DNA from: Campanula takesimana
Taxonomy: Eukaryota > Streptophyta > Magnoliopsida > Asterales > Campanulaceae
Length of the DNA stretch: 64,000 bases
Assembly: GCA_026119855.1 (NCBI GenBank)
Contig: JAOWBW010001476.1
Span: forward strand, 124,001-188,000
Direction: 5' to 3'
Shown piece by piece: positions 23,209-36,420 of the stretch (the stretch's first letter is position 1; every line of letters starts with the position of its first letter). The translations under genes were made by a program, and so were the position numbers. Under the pieces are notes generated by a model. It was not told the origin of the DNA, searched no databases, and saw only the letters and a list, made by a program, of their open reading frames with translations.

Positions 23209-25462
23209 TGTCACGACCCGAAAACCCGTCTCTATTTTCTTAGTAGTAAATATTTATTTATTTATTTATTTTCTTATTTATTTATTATTTATTTAAATAT
23301 TTATGTGTGCATTTTATATCTCATAATATTTTTATGCCTAGCATTTTAATTAGTCATTTGTGCTAGTATGAAGTAAGGGAATTATTAGAGAAGAGGATAT
23401 TAAGGGTAGTAGTAGTAGTGGTAGTAGTAGTAGTAGAGGGGGCCTAGGTGTAACATTTTGAAAATAATTCTACTTACTCCCTCCCTCTCCCTCACCTCCC
23501 TCCCTCACTCTTCCCTATGCACACACACACACACACTCAATCTCTCTCTCTCTCCTCCATTGTTAAGAAGGTAAGAAATTCTCCCTTACATTTCCTTCAT
23601 TTTGATCATCTTCCTCTCATTGTTTCTTATTGCTCATTTTATGGAAAATGTTTAGATCGTCGCTAGGATCGTGTAGAGCTAAGAAAATTCGAATTCCGTC
23701 ATCTTTGATAAATTCCAAGTAAGTTGCTTTTCCCCTTTTTATGCTAAAAAAATGTTCATTCTAAGCTTATATGATGCTATGTTTGCTATATATTGCTTCT
23801 TGGTTGATTTTAGAGTTGATTGGCATTTTGTTCATTTTTGTGAGAATTTGATGTGAATCATTTCTTGATTTGAGTTGTTTAGATGTTGTTTTATGAGTCC
23901 TTTTAGGCTTATTTGTTATTTTGGTGCTTTGGCATACTTGATAGAAGTTGTAGTAGTAATTTTGAGACTGTGAAGCGAAGGGAGTATTCGTAATCAGCCA
24001 AATTTGTGCTCCATGCCTGATTACACGAGTCGTGTAAGGTTACACGAGTCGTGTAGAAAAAAAATGCTGAAATGGTGAAAAGTTACACGAGTCGTGTACT
24101 GCTACACGACTTGTGTAGCAGCTGTTACACGAGTCGTGTAAGGGTACACGACTCATGTAAAGGCCAAATTCTGCACTTGTATATTTTACGTGCAATCTTC
24201 CCGAGGCCATAACTTCTTAATCCGGACTCCGTTTTAGACGTGTAAACTATCGTTTTAAAGCAATCCTTGAGTACTTCGAGATGAGTGGGTTTATTTAAAT
24301 GAGTGTCAGGTTCAGATTAGGTCGAGCTCTCAGTAAGTGTTTCATAACACAAAAACATTTAGAATTGGTCTAGGTTTTGAGTACTATTCTAGTTGACTCA
24401 GATGGTCATTGTGGAACACTCTAGGTTGGTAAAATGGTTGATTTGTGAACAAATATATTATGGAATTTGATTAAGTATCATTTTGGAATGTTGAACATCT
24501 TTGATGTGTTGTTTGTATTGGTTCATCTTCATGGTGATTTATTTGGAATGGTTCCCTACTTTGGAATCATTGGTTGTTTATTTAAGCTAGTATTTATTAC
24601 TTAGAATTTATTTGAAAGTCCAGCTGGTTAATTGTGTTCGAGTCAGGCAATGGATAATGCTATAATGGCACAAGCCAAGTCCAGTATAACATCGCCCATT
24701 GGTCCTTCTTCCCTCATCCAGATTGGCCTTGGTTGGGATGAGCTAGCTCCTTTGGTGAGTATTCTAGCTAGTCGTTTTGGGTATGACTCTGTGTCATTTC
24801 CCTTGTCCTTTGTGACATGTTACATTGTTATGGTTCCGATACCGGGGTTGTTATCTTCAGCTGTTTATGCTACTATGAAGATGGTTTGTTTGGTTGATTG
24901 GTTGAAGCTGCGCATCAATTGTTCTATCAGTTGGGAACTTTGGTTAATATCCTTTGTTACTTGTTTATTTCCGCTGCTATATGTTAACTGTTACTTGCTA
25001 CGTGCTATATGAGATTTATTACTGTTATTGCATAATAACATGTCATGTAGTTGCATAAGTGGCTTATTGAGATTTATCTCACCTCCTTTATTTTATCTTT
25101 ATTTTTCCTTAAGCCCCCCAGGAGGAAAGTGATAGAACTCGCTGATCACGAGAAGGGCGTCGAGAGGATTCGTGACTTTTGGGCAGGTTGTTGTTCGGTT
25201 TACATTGTTGCTAAATGTATAACCTTGGGGATAGTGTTACCAAACTATGACGTCATTTAGATTTGTAATCTTTTGTATTTTGGTGTAATCTTGTGGAGGT
25301 TACACTAGTTGTATTATTTTTGTTGTCTAAGAAACGATTTCTAAAACTTTGTATTTCATCTTTTGGTATTAAGAGGAATTTTTATCTTCTATATTTTGGA
25401 ATTTGTTGTTAAGTCGACGTCCAGCTCGCGAGTTCCCGGCCCACAGGGTCGGGGTCGCGACA
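23209..25462 (+). mobile_element. Solo chromovirus LTR, copy 2 of a duplicated pair
   Basis: 2254 bp, nearly identical to 20369-22623, with the same gatac TSD (23204-23208 and 25463-25467) and the same flanking units. Two independent insertions at the same base of a repeat are unlikely. This is a duplication of LTR plus array (period 2840 bp). Confidence 0.95.
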
Positions 25463-25978
25463 GATACGTAGGAATCCTATACCTCTAGGTCCATCCATAG
25501 AACCAAATCGGCCAAGCCGTCCTCCCATCGGATTGGGATGCTTATAGGTTTGAGTAGCCTTACACTCTCTCACCCGAACTACGTTAGGCTTGATTCCATC
25601 GAATAGGGATACGTAGGAATCCTATACCTCTAGGTCCAACCATAGAACCAAATCGGCCAAGCCGTCCTCCCATCGGATTGGGATGCTTATAGGTTTGAGT
25701 AGCCTTACACTCTCTCACCCGAACTACCTTAGGCTTGATTCCCTCGAATAGGGATACGTAGGAATCCTATACCTCTAGGTCCATCCATAGAACCAAATCG
25801 GCTAAGCCGTCCTCCCATTAGATTGGGATGCTTATAGGTTTGAGTAGCCTTACACTCTCTCACCCGAACTACGTTAGGCTTGATTCCCTTGAATAGGGAT
25901 ACGTAGGAATCCTATACCTCTAGGTCCAGCCATAAAACAAATCAGCCAAGCCGTCTTCCCATCAGATTGGGATGCTTG
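25463..25978 (+). repeat. Satellite array, last units
   Basis: About three and a half 145-bp units ending at GATGCTTG, about 50 bp before the 3' LTR. Confidence 0.92.
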
Positions 25979-26013
25979 TTTTGTCGACAACCCCGCTTTC
26001 TTCAAAAGCGACG

Positions 26014-26027
26014 TTGCTGAGGGGATC
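26014..26027 (+). other. Tat-E1 polypurine tract region
   Basis: TTGCTGAGGGGATC directly before the 3' LTR. Equivalent CGAGGGGCTC tracts precede the Tat-E2 and Tat-E3 3' LTRs. Confidence 0.75.
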
Positions 26028-27532
26028 TGTAAGTACCCCAATCTGAAATTGACGTACCTTAGAGGAATTCTTGGTACCATTTAGGGATAAACCAATGGGC
26101 CAGGACCTCACTAGGATAAACCTGATATTCCATGACTGAACTGGAATTGAACTTGGAAAAATCCAGAAGCTCGCCAAGTCAAGTCGTACGGATGGTTTGG
26201 GCACATGAGGTCCCTAGCTGTACGGCTATGTTGGGAACCCTCAGCCTCTATAAATTGAACCCCATGCTGATCATTTCAGGGGGGAGAAAATGTTTTGTGA
26301 GCTGAAACTCTGCCAGTTTGAGAGCAGAAAGTGAGTGATATATACATTTGAGTGAAAAGAGAGGAAGATAGGCCATAACCACAATAGGTGAAGCCGTTCT
26401 CAAACTCTCTTTTATCTTTGTTCATATTACTTGTTTATATTTTATTATTTCTTCTTGTTCTTGCAAAGTCTTATCCATTTCAAGCACTTTACATTTCCTG
26501 CAAGTCTTGTCCATTTTCAAGCACTATATCTATATATTATACAAGTCTTGGCCTTCCAAGCTATATATATTTTGATTATATATATAAATGATCCAAATCA
26601 TGTGGTGATTCAAGGTCCCCTTCACACCTAGTGTGTGATTTATGGGATAAAACCTAGGATGATCATGATTTGTTAAATTTCATGTTGATGTTGTTCTTGT
26701 TTGGCCATAAGAGTCATGATTGGGGGATAAAGTTTCAATCTTTATCCTCCCAACCATGATCTAGCCATAAATCACCAAGTATGGGACATAAAGATTTGAT
26801 CTTTATGTTATATTTTTGTCCCTAAGGGTTTAATCTTGTATAATAAGTCCATTTTGGTGGTAAAGTTTCAATCTTTATCCACCAAAATGGTCATTTTGGT
26901 CTAAATGCCATGTTCATCAACTTTTCATAAATCTCTCCAATGATTGCCTTTGATCACACCTAAATATTTGTTTTTGGGGTTCCTTTGATGATAAAAGTGC
27001 ATAGGAATGAACTTTTCAAAGTTTTGTTATTAATCATAAACTGGAAATCAACATTCCAGTCCAGTTTCAGCAAAGATACTCTGTTTTGACTGAAACTGTA
27101 CTGTTTTCTGATAAACTGTAAAAATGCCTTGGAGAGCCCTCCCCATCCGTACGGATACTTTGGCCAGGGAGGGAATTTTCCAGTTTCTTCCTTTTTTGAC
27201 CAGAATGTTTGCAAAATAAACCTTTTCTGTTAAATAATTAACTGGTTTTGCCAAAACAGTCAGTTTCTCCCATTTTGAAAACACACACACACATGCACTT
27301 TTGTTAACTAACATTAGGGAGACTCGTTCCTATCCGAGGCTACTTGGGTGACGTGAAACTCTTCCCAAAGCGTAACCTGACATCCGAACTAATAGAATCT
27401 CTAACCTTTTCTTTTGTTGGGTTAAATAATTAACAAAAGTGGCGACTCCGTTATGTTTTGTGAGATAACCGTGTTCGGATTTTTCGCCCCAAAACTCGTC
27501 GCGATCCTACGCGCGGGGGCGGGATCCTTACA
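26028..27532 (+). repeat. Tat-E1 3' LTR
   Basis: 1505 bp, the partner of 8627-10149. The TATA-like box is at 26249-26256. Confidence 0.93.
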
Positions 27533-28578
27533 TGGTTAGGTAACGGAGTGGGAAGTACTTAAACACCCACTCCGCCCCGCTTACGCGGGTCTTGCTACTA
27601 AAGGTGTTCTAATGCTAAATGTCCTTCTATTGATATTAAAATGTGCTAACAATTATATAGTAAAGAAAATGGGAATTGAAAAAGAGAAATAAAAGTAACT
27701 TGTTTTATTGATTTATGCTAAAGATTACATATCAAACAATTACATTAAGAAATGAATGGTAAATTAAAATGGAGTTTAGAATGTTGAAATGTAACCTTGA
27801 CGAAACTTCAATAGTGAAGTGGCCTTTTGGTTGTATCCCTTTTTATGGAGATTGCATACACATTAGAAGAGATGAAAGATGAAGAAAAAAAATAAAGAGT
27901 TTTGATAAAGAGAAGTAAAAGAGTTTAGAAGGAGAAAGTGGGAGTTGTACCTTGTGCTTGAAGGGGGAAGAACCAATTTGTCTATAGTAACCACTCTTTG
28001 AAAATGGACTTTTTAGTTTTAGAGAGTTTTTTAGTCAAGAATCCTTCATTTCTTTCCATGGTGGAATGAAGAGGTATTTATAGGTGTTAGGAAAGTGTTG
28101 TGGTCACAAAGATGGTTCTTCCCCGGATCAAGCCAAGGCATAATGGCCTTGGGGGTTACAAATCAGAAAATGAGGGAAATTTGGTAAAATCTGGGATTCT
28201 AGAGGTGGGAAGCGCGCACATCCCACCCCACCTATGGGAAGCGCACGCCTCGCACAAAGGAGGACAAAGGCGCGCCCGTCCCGCCTTCAGAAAATCCATA
28301 TTTTAGCCCAAAAGTTAACCCCGTTATGCAGTTAAGCCCCGAAACTAACGAAATCAGTCAGAAACTTAACGAACACCACGAAAGTCAACAAAAACAAAGT
28401 AAACAAAGACTCAAGGTTGACTTTGTCACTTAGTCAAGTCCAAGACTAACGGAGGTAGTCAAAAACTTAACATAAAGTAACGAAAGTTAACGAAAAGTAA
28501 CAAAACTTAACAGAAAAGAGGAAGACAGAGAATGTGTATGCAATCGGTACATGAGAGGTCCAAGGCGGGGTGTCTACA
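27533..28578 (-). repeat. Tat-E2 3' LTR, proximal piece
   Basis: Resumes the LTR interrupted at 8626 (AGGTAACGG...GTGGGAAGTAC parallels the related LTR at about 52560). It ends GGGGTGTCTACA at 28578. TATA-like box on the minus strand at 28075-28082. A GC-rich cassette (AAGCGCGCAC, AAGCGCACGCC, AGGCGCGCCC) lies at 28208-28292 upstream of it. Confidence 0.85.
28075..28082 (-). promoter_or_regulatory. TATA-like box, Tat-E2 LTR
   Basis: TATAAATA on the minus strand within the LTR, about 130 bases downstream of the GC-rich cassette. Confidence 0.5.
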
Positions 28579-28591
28579 GAGCCCCTCGGCG
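28579..28591 (-). other. Tat-E2 polypurine tract
   Basis: On the minus strand CGCCGAGGGGCTC abuts the LTR start TGTAGACACCCC. It is nearly identical to the tract of Tat-E3 (CACCGAGGGGCTC, 55026-55038). Confidence 0.8.
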
Positions 28592-28744
28592 ACGTGGATT
28601 GAAAAGCAAAACGCATCGACAAAAGAACAAAACATCCGCCGAGGACATCGACAAGGGAAAATAAAGACTAAAAAAGCAGGAGTTATTGAAATTGCAAGGG
28701 ATATGAATGCGCTCCCTGTGTGAGAGACTTTTGTTGATAGAAGG

Positions 28745-29240
28745 GGTGCGGTGGCATGAAATCAGCCCACCCGTGGCCAATATTTAAAGTCCGTATAGGG
28801 GACTGGAGGGACTCGAGAGTCTTCCTGCTGATACAAAAAGTGCGGTGATAGAAATCAGCCCACCGTGGCCAAAATTTAGAGTCCGTATAGGGGACTGGAG
28901 GGACTCGAGAGTCTGCCTGCTGATACAAAAAGTGCGGTGATAGAAATCGGCCCACCGTGGCCAAAATTTAGAGTCCGTATAAGGGACTGGAGGGACTCGA
29001 GAGTCTGCCTGCTGATGCGGTGATAGAAATCGGCCCACCGTGGCCAAAATTTAGAGTCCGTATAGGGGACTGGAGGGACTCGAAAGTCTACCTGCTGATG
29101 CGGTGATAGAAATTGGCCTACCGTGGCCAAAATTTAGAGTCCGTATAGGGGACTGGAGGGACTCGAGAGTCTGCCTGCTGATGCGGTGATAGAAATCGGC
29201 CCACCGTGGCCAAAATTTAGAGTCCGTATAGGGGACTGGA
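28745..29240 (-). repeat. Tandem repeat of Tat-E2 3' region, 92/83 bp
   Basis: Six copies containing CCACCGTGGCCAAAATTTAG and GGGGACTGGAGGGACTCGAG. The first spacings are 92 bp and the later ones 83 bp; the longer form has an extra ATACAAAAAG. It lies about 160 bp inside the 3' LTR. Confidence 0.93.
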
Positions 29241-29738
29241 GATGAATGTGAATTTGTTGAGTAGACTTTGCTGATGAGGTGGTGATTTCAGTGGTTCACC
29301 ATGGAGCTGTGTGCTTGTACCTGTTATGCGCATGCTTTGCAGATATACGTGCTTGTGTGAGATGTGAAATAGAAATCGCGAGAGAAATTGTGATTGTGGT
29401 GTGATGTGATTTGTAGAAAGCGTAGATGATGTTCATACCTTCACTTACCATGGCCGCTTGATTCGGGATGGATTTGATGAGGGATGTTGACGCTTTTGAT
29501 GAAGATGAGTTGCTTGTACTTTGATGGAGTGTCGGTGAGATGACTTTCTGGATGATGGGTTGGTCTTGCCAAAAGGCTGCCTACGTATCCCTTAAAGAGA
29601 ATCAGACCAGCGTAGTTCAAGGATGATGGAGGACGCTGGGGAAGAAGCTAGGAGCAAATTGAAACATATACTTTTACGCAAGTAAGGAGACAAAGAAAGT
29701 TTATTTGCAAGAAAAAGAAAAATAAAAATCTTTTTGTC

Positions 29739-29775
<37 letters not shown>

Positions 29776-31771
29776 AGAAGGAAAAGAATATGTACACATG
29801 TGAGAATTTATTTTTTTTTGTTCGTGGGTGAACCATTTTAAGCATTATGTGTTTGTAAAGCCAACCCAAGATCAAGTCATGTTCGATCGAAGTCCGGATT
29901 GCCTTGTTGCTTGATTTCTATCGTTGTCGCCGCTGTGACCAACGAGGATTGATGTCTAGCCCCAAGAGATTTGTTGATTATAGGGCTTTAAAAGACTTTT
30001 GATGCCGAGATAAGGGGTTGCTGATTGTAAATCCCCTAGAACGCCTTTGATGTCAAACTTTGAGTGACTCGTGAAGCCCCAAGATAAATCAGCTCTTGAC
30101 CCATCCAAATGAATCGTCTTTTGTTGTTGACGTGAGCAAGCCCCAAGAGAAGCTTATTGATACCAAGCTTCGAGATATTGCTAAGCCCCAAATGTCATGT
30201 ACTTGTTGTTTGTAAGCTTCAAGACGGTGGGATGTGAAGACTTTTCGATGTAAAGCCCCAAATTATCTTGGAATCGGCTTGGCATTGAGAGCGGATGTAT
30301 CGTTGGGTAGAATTCTTGATAGAGATCTCCTTCTTACTCTTTCTGGGGAGATGAATGGCCTCGTTGTGGTCGGTACCCAAATGTAGTAATGTCTTGTGGT
30401 GTTGTCGAGGTCGTGGATGATAAGGTCTTGGTGTGATAAGGTCCCCCAAATGGGTATGCTTTCTTGAGTCTTATTGAGTTGAACTAAAGACGGATCTTCG
30501 GATGCAACTAGTGCTTGAGGCGCAAGAGCTACACTTTTTGCTTTTGATCTTGGAGAAGGGGGTGCTGAATTGCAGAAACATTGGGATTGACCATGGCATT
30601 TCCCGCTATAACCCTGTTTTGATAGAGTTTAGCATATTGAATCTTTTTCCTTTTTCTCTAAGACTCTCTTCATAACCTCATCGTAAGTCACAACATAAGA
30701 ATCTTCAAATTCATTCATAACATCGGAGCCCTCCTTCCAAACCAGAAGACCTTTGACGTGAAGTACAAAGAGACCTTTGAAGCTTGATCGCTTTTATGAA
30801 GCCATAAGACTACTCGTAAATTGCATTGCTCGGGTATCATCCCCCAAAAGATTATCAATTGCGAAGCCCCAATATTGCCCTTTGCTCGTATTACTATAAT
30901 GTTGTTGCCCAAAAGATTGTAGATTGCGAATCCCCTTGAGACCTTTGGTGCCAAAATTGATAGAGGAAGCTTCAAACGTTGCACATGACTTTTCTAGGGC
31001 CACCGTTGGGAGGTGAAGCGAATTGCTTTTTGCCGAGGGAGACTTTCAAACTTGAGCGTAGCCCCTAGAGTGCCACCATTGATTATAAATGGAGCAAGAA
31101 AGGCCCATCATTGATTGGGGGAATAGGCACAAGCACACATGACATGAAGGCCCTTCGACATTTCTTTTGAGAGACTTTTGAGGATAGTCTCACACATCTT
31201 TCTTGGGCGTAGCCCCTAGGGCTCATTAACTGTCAAATGAAGCAGAAGAATCTCTCGTTCTTAAATCATATAGCCCCTAGGGCGTCATCATTTGTCAAGC
31301 AAAGCAAGAGACTCGTCCTCGTACGAGGGAACAAACATAAGAGGACATGGAAAGAGATACTCCATTCTCAGGAAGCCTTTTGACATACTGTAGGGGCACA
31401 TGCTTGGAGAAGCTTGAAAACTCAGTCACATGTTGTTGCCATTTGCTGCCCAAACCAATTGACTTACTGGGGACTATATGTGCAGCCTCGTACCCCTCAA
31501 TGATGGGCTCATTCTCGGATGAATCTCGGTTACCATGGGGCTTCTTTCACATGAACCCAAAAATAGATATTGAAAGAACAACCTCTCTTATGTCAATAAC
31601 CCAGGACGACCTTTGATTGTGCCATGTGCTGTCGATCCTTTTGCAATTCTGAAGTTGACTCGGTGGTGAATTGACTTGCTGAGGAGATTCAATATAGAAC
31701 TTTTCTTCTTTAGAAGCCGGGGATCTCCATTTCTCTTTCCCTTCTCTCTCTCGCTCTCTCATTTTTTTTAT
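29241..31771 (-). other. Tat-E2 3' untranslated interior
   Basis: No protein domain. It contains a poly-T run (about 29741-29769), repeated AAGCCCCAA phrases (29955-30250) and repeated TAGCCCCTAGGG phrases (31050-31290). It resembles the Tat-E1 non-coding half in composition and motif content. Confidence 0.6.
29581..29615 (-). other. CTACG/CGTAG hairpin, type b (E2)
   Basis: Minus strand: CTACG (29615-29611) pairs with CGTAG (29585-29581). The inner stem TCTCTT/AAGGGA has one G.U pair. The 3' flank GCAGCC matches plant Tat elements as I recall them. Confidence 0.6.
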
Positions 31772-31839
31772 GACGCACCCTGTTTTTTGCCTAGACCGCC
31801 CTTTCGGGTTTTCAATCTAGCGGACATCTCTTTTGCGTC
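31772..31839 (-). other. Double-stem module with GNRA-type loop (E2 copy)
   Basis: Minus strand: outer arms GACGCA/TGCGTC (31839-31834 and 31777-31772). Middle stem CTAGA/TCTAG (31820-31816 and 31795-31791). Apical stem CCC-GAAA-GGG. Compared with E1 copy 2 the middle stem has a paired G:C to A:T change and the tetraloop goes from GCAA to GAAA, both GNRA. Confidence 0.7.
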
Positions 31840-31931
31840 TTTGTTTTGACTCGATTAATGAGGAAGTGTGCATTGATTCTAGCTGAGGAGATAAGACATG
31901 TGATTTTACGGTGGAGACATTTTGTCACTAA

Positions 31932-34673
31932 TGTCGCGACCCCGAACCCCGCGGGCCCGAGATCGCGAGCTGGACGTCGACTTAAAACCAAAACTCTAAA
32001 ATATAGAAGTTAAAAATTTCATTTTGAACCCAAAAGATGATAACACAAGGTTTTACAAATCCAAGTTTAAATCAACAAAGTACATCTAACATAAGCTCCA
32101 CAGCTTATACCCAAAAGAATAAAATATACAATTCTTAATGACGTCAATAATGGTAAAACTATCCCCAAAAGGTTATACATTTAAATAATGTAAACCGATC
32201 CATAACAACCTGCCCCAAAATCTCAATCCTCTCGACGTCCTCCTCGATCCGCGAATCCTAATCCTTTTCCTCCTGGGGGGGGTTAAGGAAAAACAAATAT
32301 GGAAATAAACGGGGTGAGATAAAATCTCAGTAAGTTACTAATGCAACTACATGACATGCTAATATGCAATGACCGATAGCAATTAACATAAGATAGATAG
32401 CAGCGGAATAATAAGTGACATGCTGTCGAACAGTAACATCCAATAGTCAATCATATAAATAAACATATAACAACAAATGAGAGGCTCCCTATCGCCAACC
32501 GTCCCATACCGGTTGGAAATAATGACCAGCTCATCATGCAACACATAAAGCTGAAATAAACACTCATAAGTGGATACATAGCCAAGGTTTCACCTAACTG
32601 AAAGAACCAAATAAAGGTCGCTCCGCAGCTTCAATAATCAACAATCAACATCTTCATAGCAGCATGAAAGCTCGAAGAGAAAACCCCGGTACCGGAACCA
32701 ATAACCATAAAAGTGTCACAAAGGACAAGGACCATGACACAAAGTCATGCCCGTTAGCTAGATACATTCACAGAGGAACGCTAACTTATCCTTTCCAAGG
32801 CCAATCTGGAAAAGGGGTATAGAAGGGGGCAAAACAATGGTCAACATTATAATGGACTTGGCTTTGCCATTATAATCTTTCCCATCGCCCGATGCAACAA
32901 ATATGCCAACTGGGCTTCTAATTAAATGCTAAGTAATAATATTTTAGCATGAATGAACAACTTAAGGTTCCAAAGTAGGGAACCAATCCAATTAAATCAC
33001 CACAAAGGTAAACCAATACAAACAGCACATCAAAGATGAACCACATTCCCAAAATGATACTTAATCAAATCCCATATCGTATTTATTCGCAAAAGAATCA
33101 AATCCAATCAATAAAGTGTTCCAAAGTAGGGAATCATACCAATTAATCACCATAAAAGATGCAAACGATTACTCAAGAAGAGTTCAACAACAATAAACAC
33201 AACGGGTTTCTCATAAAAGAGCACAACAACGATAAGCGGAATTTCTCATAAAGGGCACAACAACAATGATTATTAGAACCCAATAATTCCATAAAGAGGA
33301 ACCATACCAAATACATTCCAAAGATGATACTCACAAGTTACACATAAAGAACACAACCCAAACGGTCATTCACAAATAGTACCACGACTATAACCCAAAA
33401 TTATCCCAAACGAATCCAAAATGTTACACTTATTAGAACATAATCACAACCGGACTAAACCCTACACTTTGGTGTTCAATGACAACCCTCTAGGTACTAT
33501 AGGACATCGCCTACAACCCAGACCAAATCTTACTCGAAAATCAATTCGATTGGAGCAACCACAAATACATCATAAGATGCCCAAACAATACTTGATCAAA
33601 TTATATAACACTATTGTTCACAAAGGAACCAATTTTTATTTACTAAAGTGTTCCACGGTGTTATCTTAAGTTAATTAGAAGAAATAAACTTAAACTAGAT
33701 AAGCCTTAAGTCTTAAACCAAGAAAAAGTGAGAATTCTGAACCAGGGGGCGGGCGGACGCCTGGTAGGGGGACGGGCGGGCGCCTGTTTCAACAGAAGGT
33801 TTGGCCAACAGGAAATGGTATGCAGGCGGGCGCTCGGGTCAAGGCGGGCGGGCGCCTGGTCTGGATTCCAGCCGGGAAAACAGAGTTGGGTTCCTTAAGT
33901 TCTTACCCATTTCTCACCACACTCAAAATCAAACACAATCAATCTCCCACCAAGCCTAAATATGAACCACAACAACTTATAACTAGGAAGAGGACCTAGA
34001 TAACATCATTTATCAACCAAGATTAAGGTTTAATCCCAACTTTTATCAAAGCACCATTTTCAATCAAAACTCAAAATAAATTCCCAATAAATTCAAAACC
34101 CAACCAAACTTCAAATATAACACATCAAGCATTATCTAAACATGATATGAACATTTTAGCATCAAAATGGGGGAAAAGTAACTTACTTGGATTTTCTCAA
34201 AGTTGATGGATTTCAATTCTTTTTGATTCTACGCGATCCTAACGACGATCTAAACACATTTCACGTTTTAAGAAATGAGAGATTACAAGAGGAAGAGGAA
34301 GTAAATGAGGAGAGAAGGAAGAGGAAGAAAACTTACCAAAAGCTTGGAGAGAGAGAGAAAAGAGCTGGGAATGGGAGGGAGTAGGGTGAGGGAGAAGGAG
34401 GTGTAGGGAGAAGGTAGGAGAATGATTTAAAAACTTACACAAAGACCCTCTCCTCTAAAACTACCCAATTCAATACTCCCCACTAACAACTAAGACCCAA
34501 TATTTCTACACTAGCACAAATGGCCCAAATAAAATGCTAAGCATAAATATTATGACACATAAAATGCACACATAATTATTTAAATAAACCAATTTAAATA
34601 AATAAATAAGAAAATAATTAAATAATAATTACTTATTACTAATAAAATAGAGCCTATATTTCGGGTCGTGACA
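31932..34673 (-). repeat. G1 3' LTR
   Basis: 2742 bp, TGTCGCGACCCC...GGTCGTGACA on the plus strand. The GC-rich cassette GGGCGGACGCCTGG/GCGGGCGCCTG is at 33743-33863. Confidence 0.95.
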
Positions 34674-35988
34674 TTCACTCCCCCTTAAAGAAAATTCGAC
34701 CCGAATTTTAACGAGACTTACCCGAAAGACTAATTAGCTACGGACACGATAGTTCCGCATTTCTCAAATTCCTCAATTGTCCAATCTAACCCACTAAAAG
34801 GTAACCTTAAGTAATGCTTAAGATAACACCACCTCTCGAACCGAATCATTCCATTATTATCTTCATTACTGATCAAAATCCGTACTAAAATCGAAGAATC
34901 CAAATTAATTCCACACATAATTCTCGAGGTATCTCAAGCTCGCCTTATTCATAACCTTAACTACACCGCAAAGGTACTTCCATTTGTAAATCGCATACTT
35001 AGTATTATTCCCCAGAAATTCAAAACATTACCATCTCGAGCTAAATTAGCTTTTTTTTTTTTTTTTTTTTTTTTTAAATATGAAGAGCTAAAAAAATTTT
35101 CCATCCCCATAATATTCACCAAAGGCTATATCTCTAAGGATTCCCATTATAGTGCTCTCGCTCTAGGTAGCACCTTAAATTAGGGGTGTAATATAACCCA
35201 AAATTTTAATACAACATGTGCACTTAAATCTACGCCATAACATCATCGTCATAACACTCCAATACTTGAAAGTCTAAAATAATTACGAATACTCAGTAGT
35301 CCGAAAATGATCTAAATTTTATCTTCACGGTATTTCCTCTAACTCCCTTTTTAGTTAATAATCTGTGCTCATATACCAAAGGAAATCTACAAATCTTAAA
35401 TCCTCAATAACTAACCCAAGTTAGTCTTTCACGCATACATTTATTAACCTAATGATACTTAGGTTCAATAGTGCTACCGTCATAATAAACCAATTAGCTA
35501 GCAACGTTCCAACTGACCCAATACCAATTCATGATATCCCTTAATTATGCCCAAGTATTGATAATCAACTTCCTTCACATACCCTTGATCCAATTCGGGC
35601 AACGCCACCAAGAAGGGATTTAGAACCATAGAACCACTATCTAACCAAAATTTCAAAATGCCTTTAACATAAATCGAGAAATTATTACTCTCCCAAAATG
35701 TACTTAGTCCTTTCTAACTTAACACGCTCACCACCATTAATGATCATAACTCCTGCAACAACTCATCATCCATAACAAATCGTACACCTCTCCATACTAA
35801 TCCATTCCGATGCATTCGCGGAGATGTACTAAAAGTGACCAAAATTTTCCTTAAGAGATCTTCATTGAATCCTCAACTCCTATAACCCAACCGATACAAT
35901 ATGGATTTTGATCTAGATATTAGCATTACAACCTTGTACCACAACAACCCAATTTAACCCAAGCTTCTCCTCAAACACTAGGTACTAT
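34674..35988 (-). other. G1 3' interior with polypurine tract
   Basis: The tract AAGGGGGAGTGAA (minus) is at 34674-34690, next to the 3' LTR. The rest is AT-rich with a poly-T run at about 35050-35075 and no recognisable domain. It may be a scrambled remnant of pol. Confidence 0.6.
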
Positions 35989-36420
35989 TTAGAAGAAAGT
36001 AGAAACCTTACAATGATAATTACACCCAACAATTTGACCGAAGTTAAATACTCGGATTTCAATAAAAAAAATTTTAGGTATAACTCTACGCAAAGGAACA
36101 GTCTCAAATAATTTTAAGAAATCAGGAATGGAAAATATAACCATCTTCCTACAACAATCGACTAGAGCAAGAGTAACATCAAAATCTTGTAATAGCAACA
36201 TGGCTAATTTAGCAGGTAAGACATAACCATACTTAAGCACATCACAAGCACATAAGACTTCATCAGATACCCTAAACTTCTCCATAGGAGTAGACACCTA
36301 CAACACATAAGTCAAAGACTCAGAAGAAATAAATGCAACTAAATGCACAGAGACACATAAATGCGATGACCCTAAAATGCACGCGCTCGCTCTCACGACG
36401 CAAAATAATACCTCCTGAAA
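35989..36420 (-). pseudogene. G1 protease relic
   Basis: An open frame of 102 codons (36297-35989) contains STPM, VLPAKLAML, QDFDV, VDCCRKMVIFSIP and VPLRRVI in the order seen in chromovirus protease regions. The segment normally after DFDV is missing. The catalytic D-S/T-G region upstream (36298-36420) is unrecognisable. It is not functional as a protease. Confidence 0.5.

Larger units (their letters stand above)
8627..27532 (+). mobile_element. Tat-E1: 18.9-kb non-coding Tat/Ogre-type element (LARD-like)
   Basis: Two LTRs (8627-10149 and 26028-27532) share TGTAAGTACC...CCTTACA ends and are flanked by gggtt (8622-8626) and tggtt (27533-27537), a TSD with one change. The primer site follows the 5' LTR and a purine tract precedes the 3' LTR. 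Between them there is no gag, protease, RT or integrase. The leader leads directly into repeat-rich DNA that carries the conserved hairpins. Removing the three internal solo LTRs leaves about 12 kb. It is best described as a large retrotransposon derivative that depends on proteins made elsewhere (inference). Confidence 0.9.

Noticed and set aside
28683..29130. Repetitive ORFs (MATVGRFLSPH...)
   Set aside because: Translations of the 83/92-bp tandem repeat. The frame persists only because the unit lacks stops in it.
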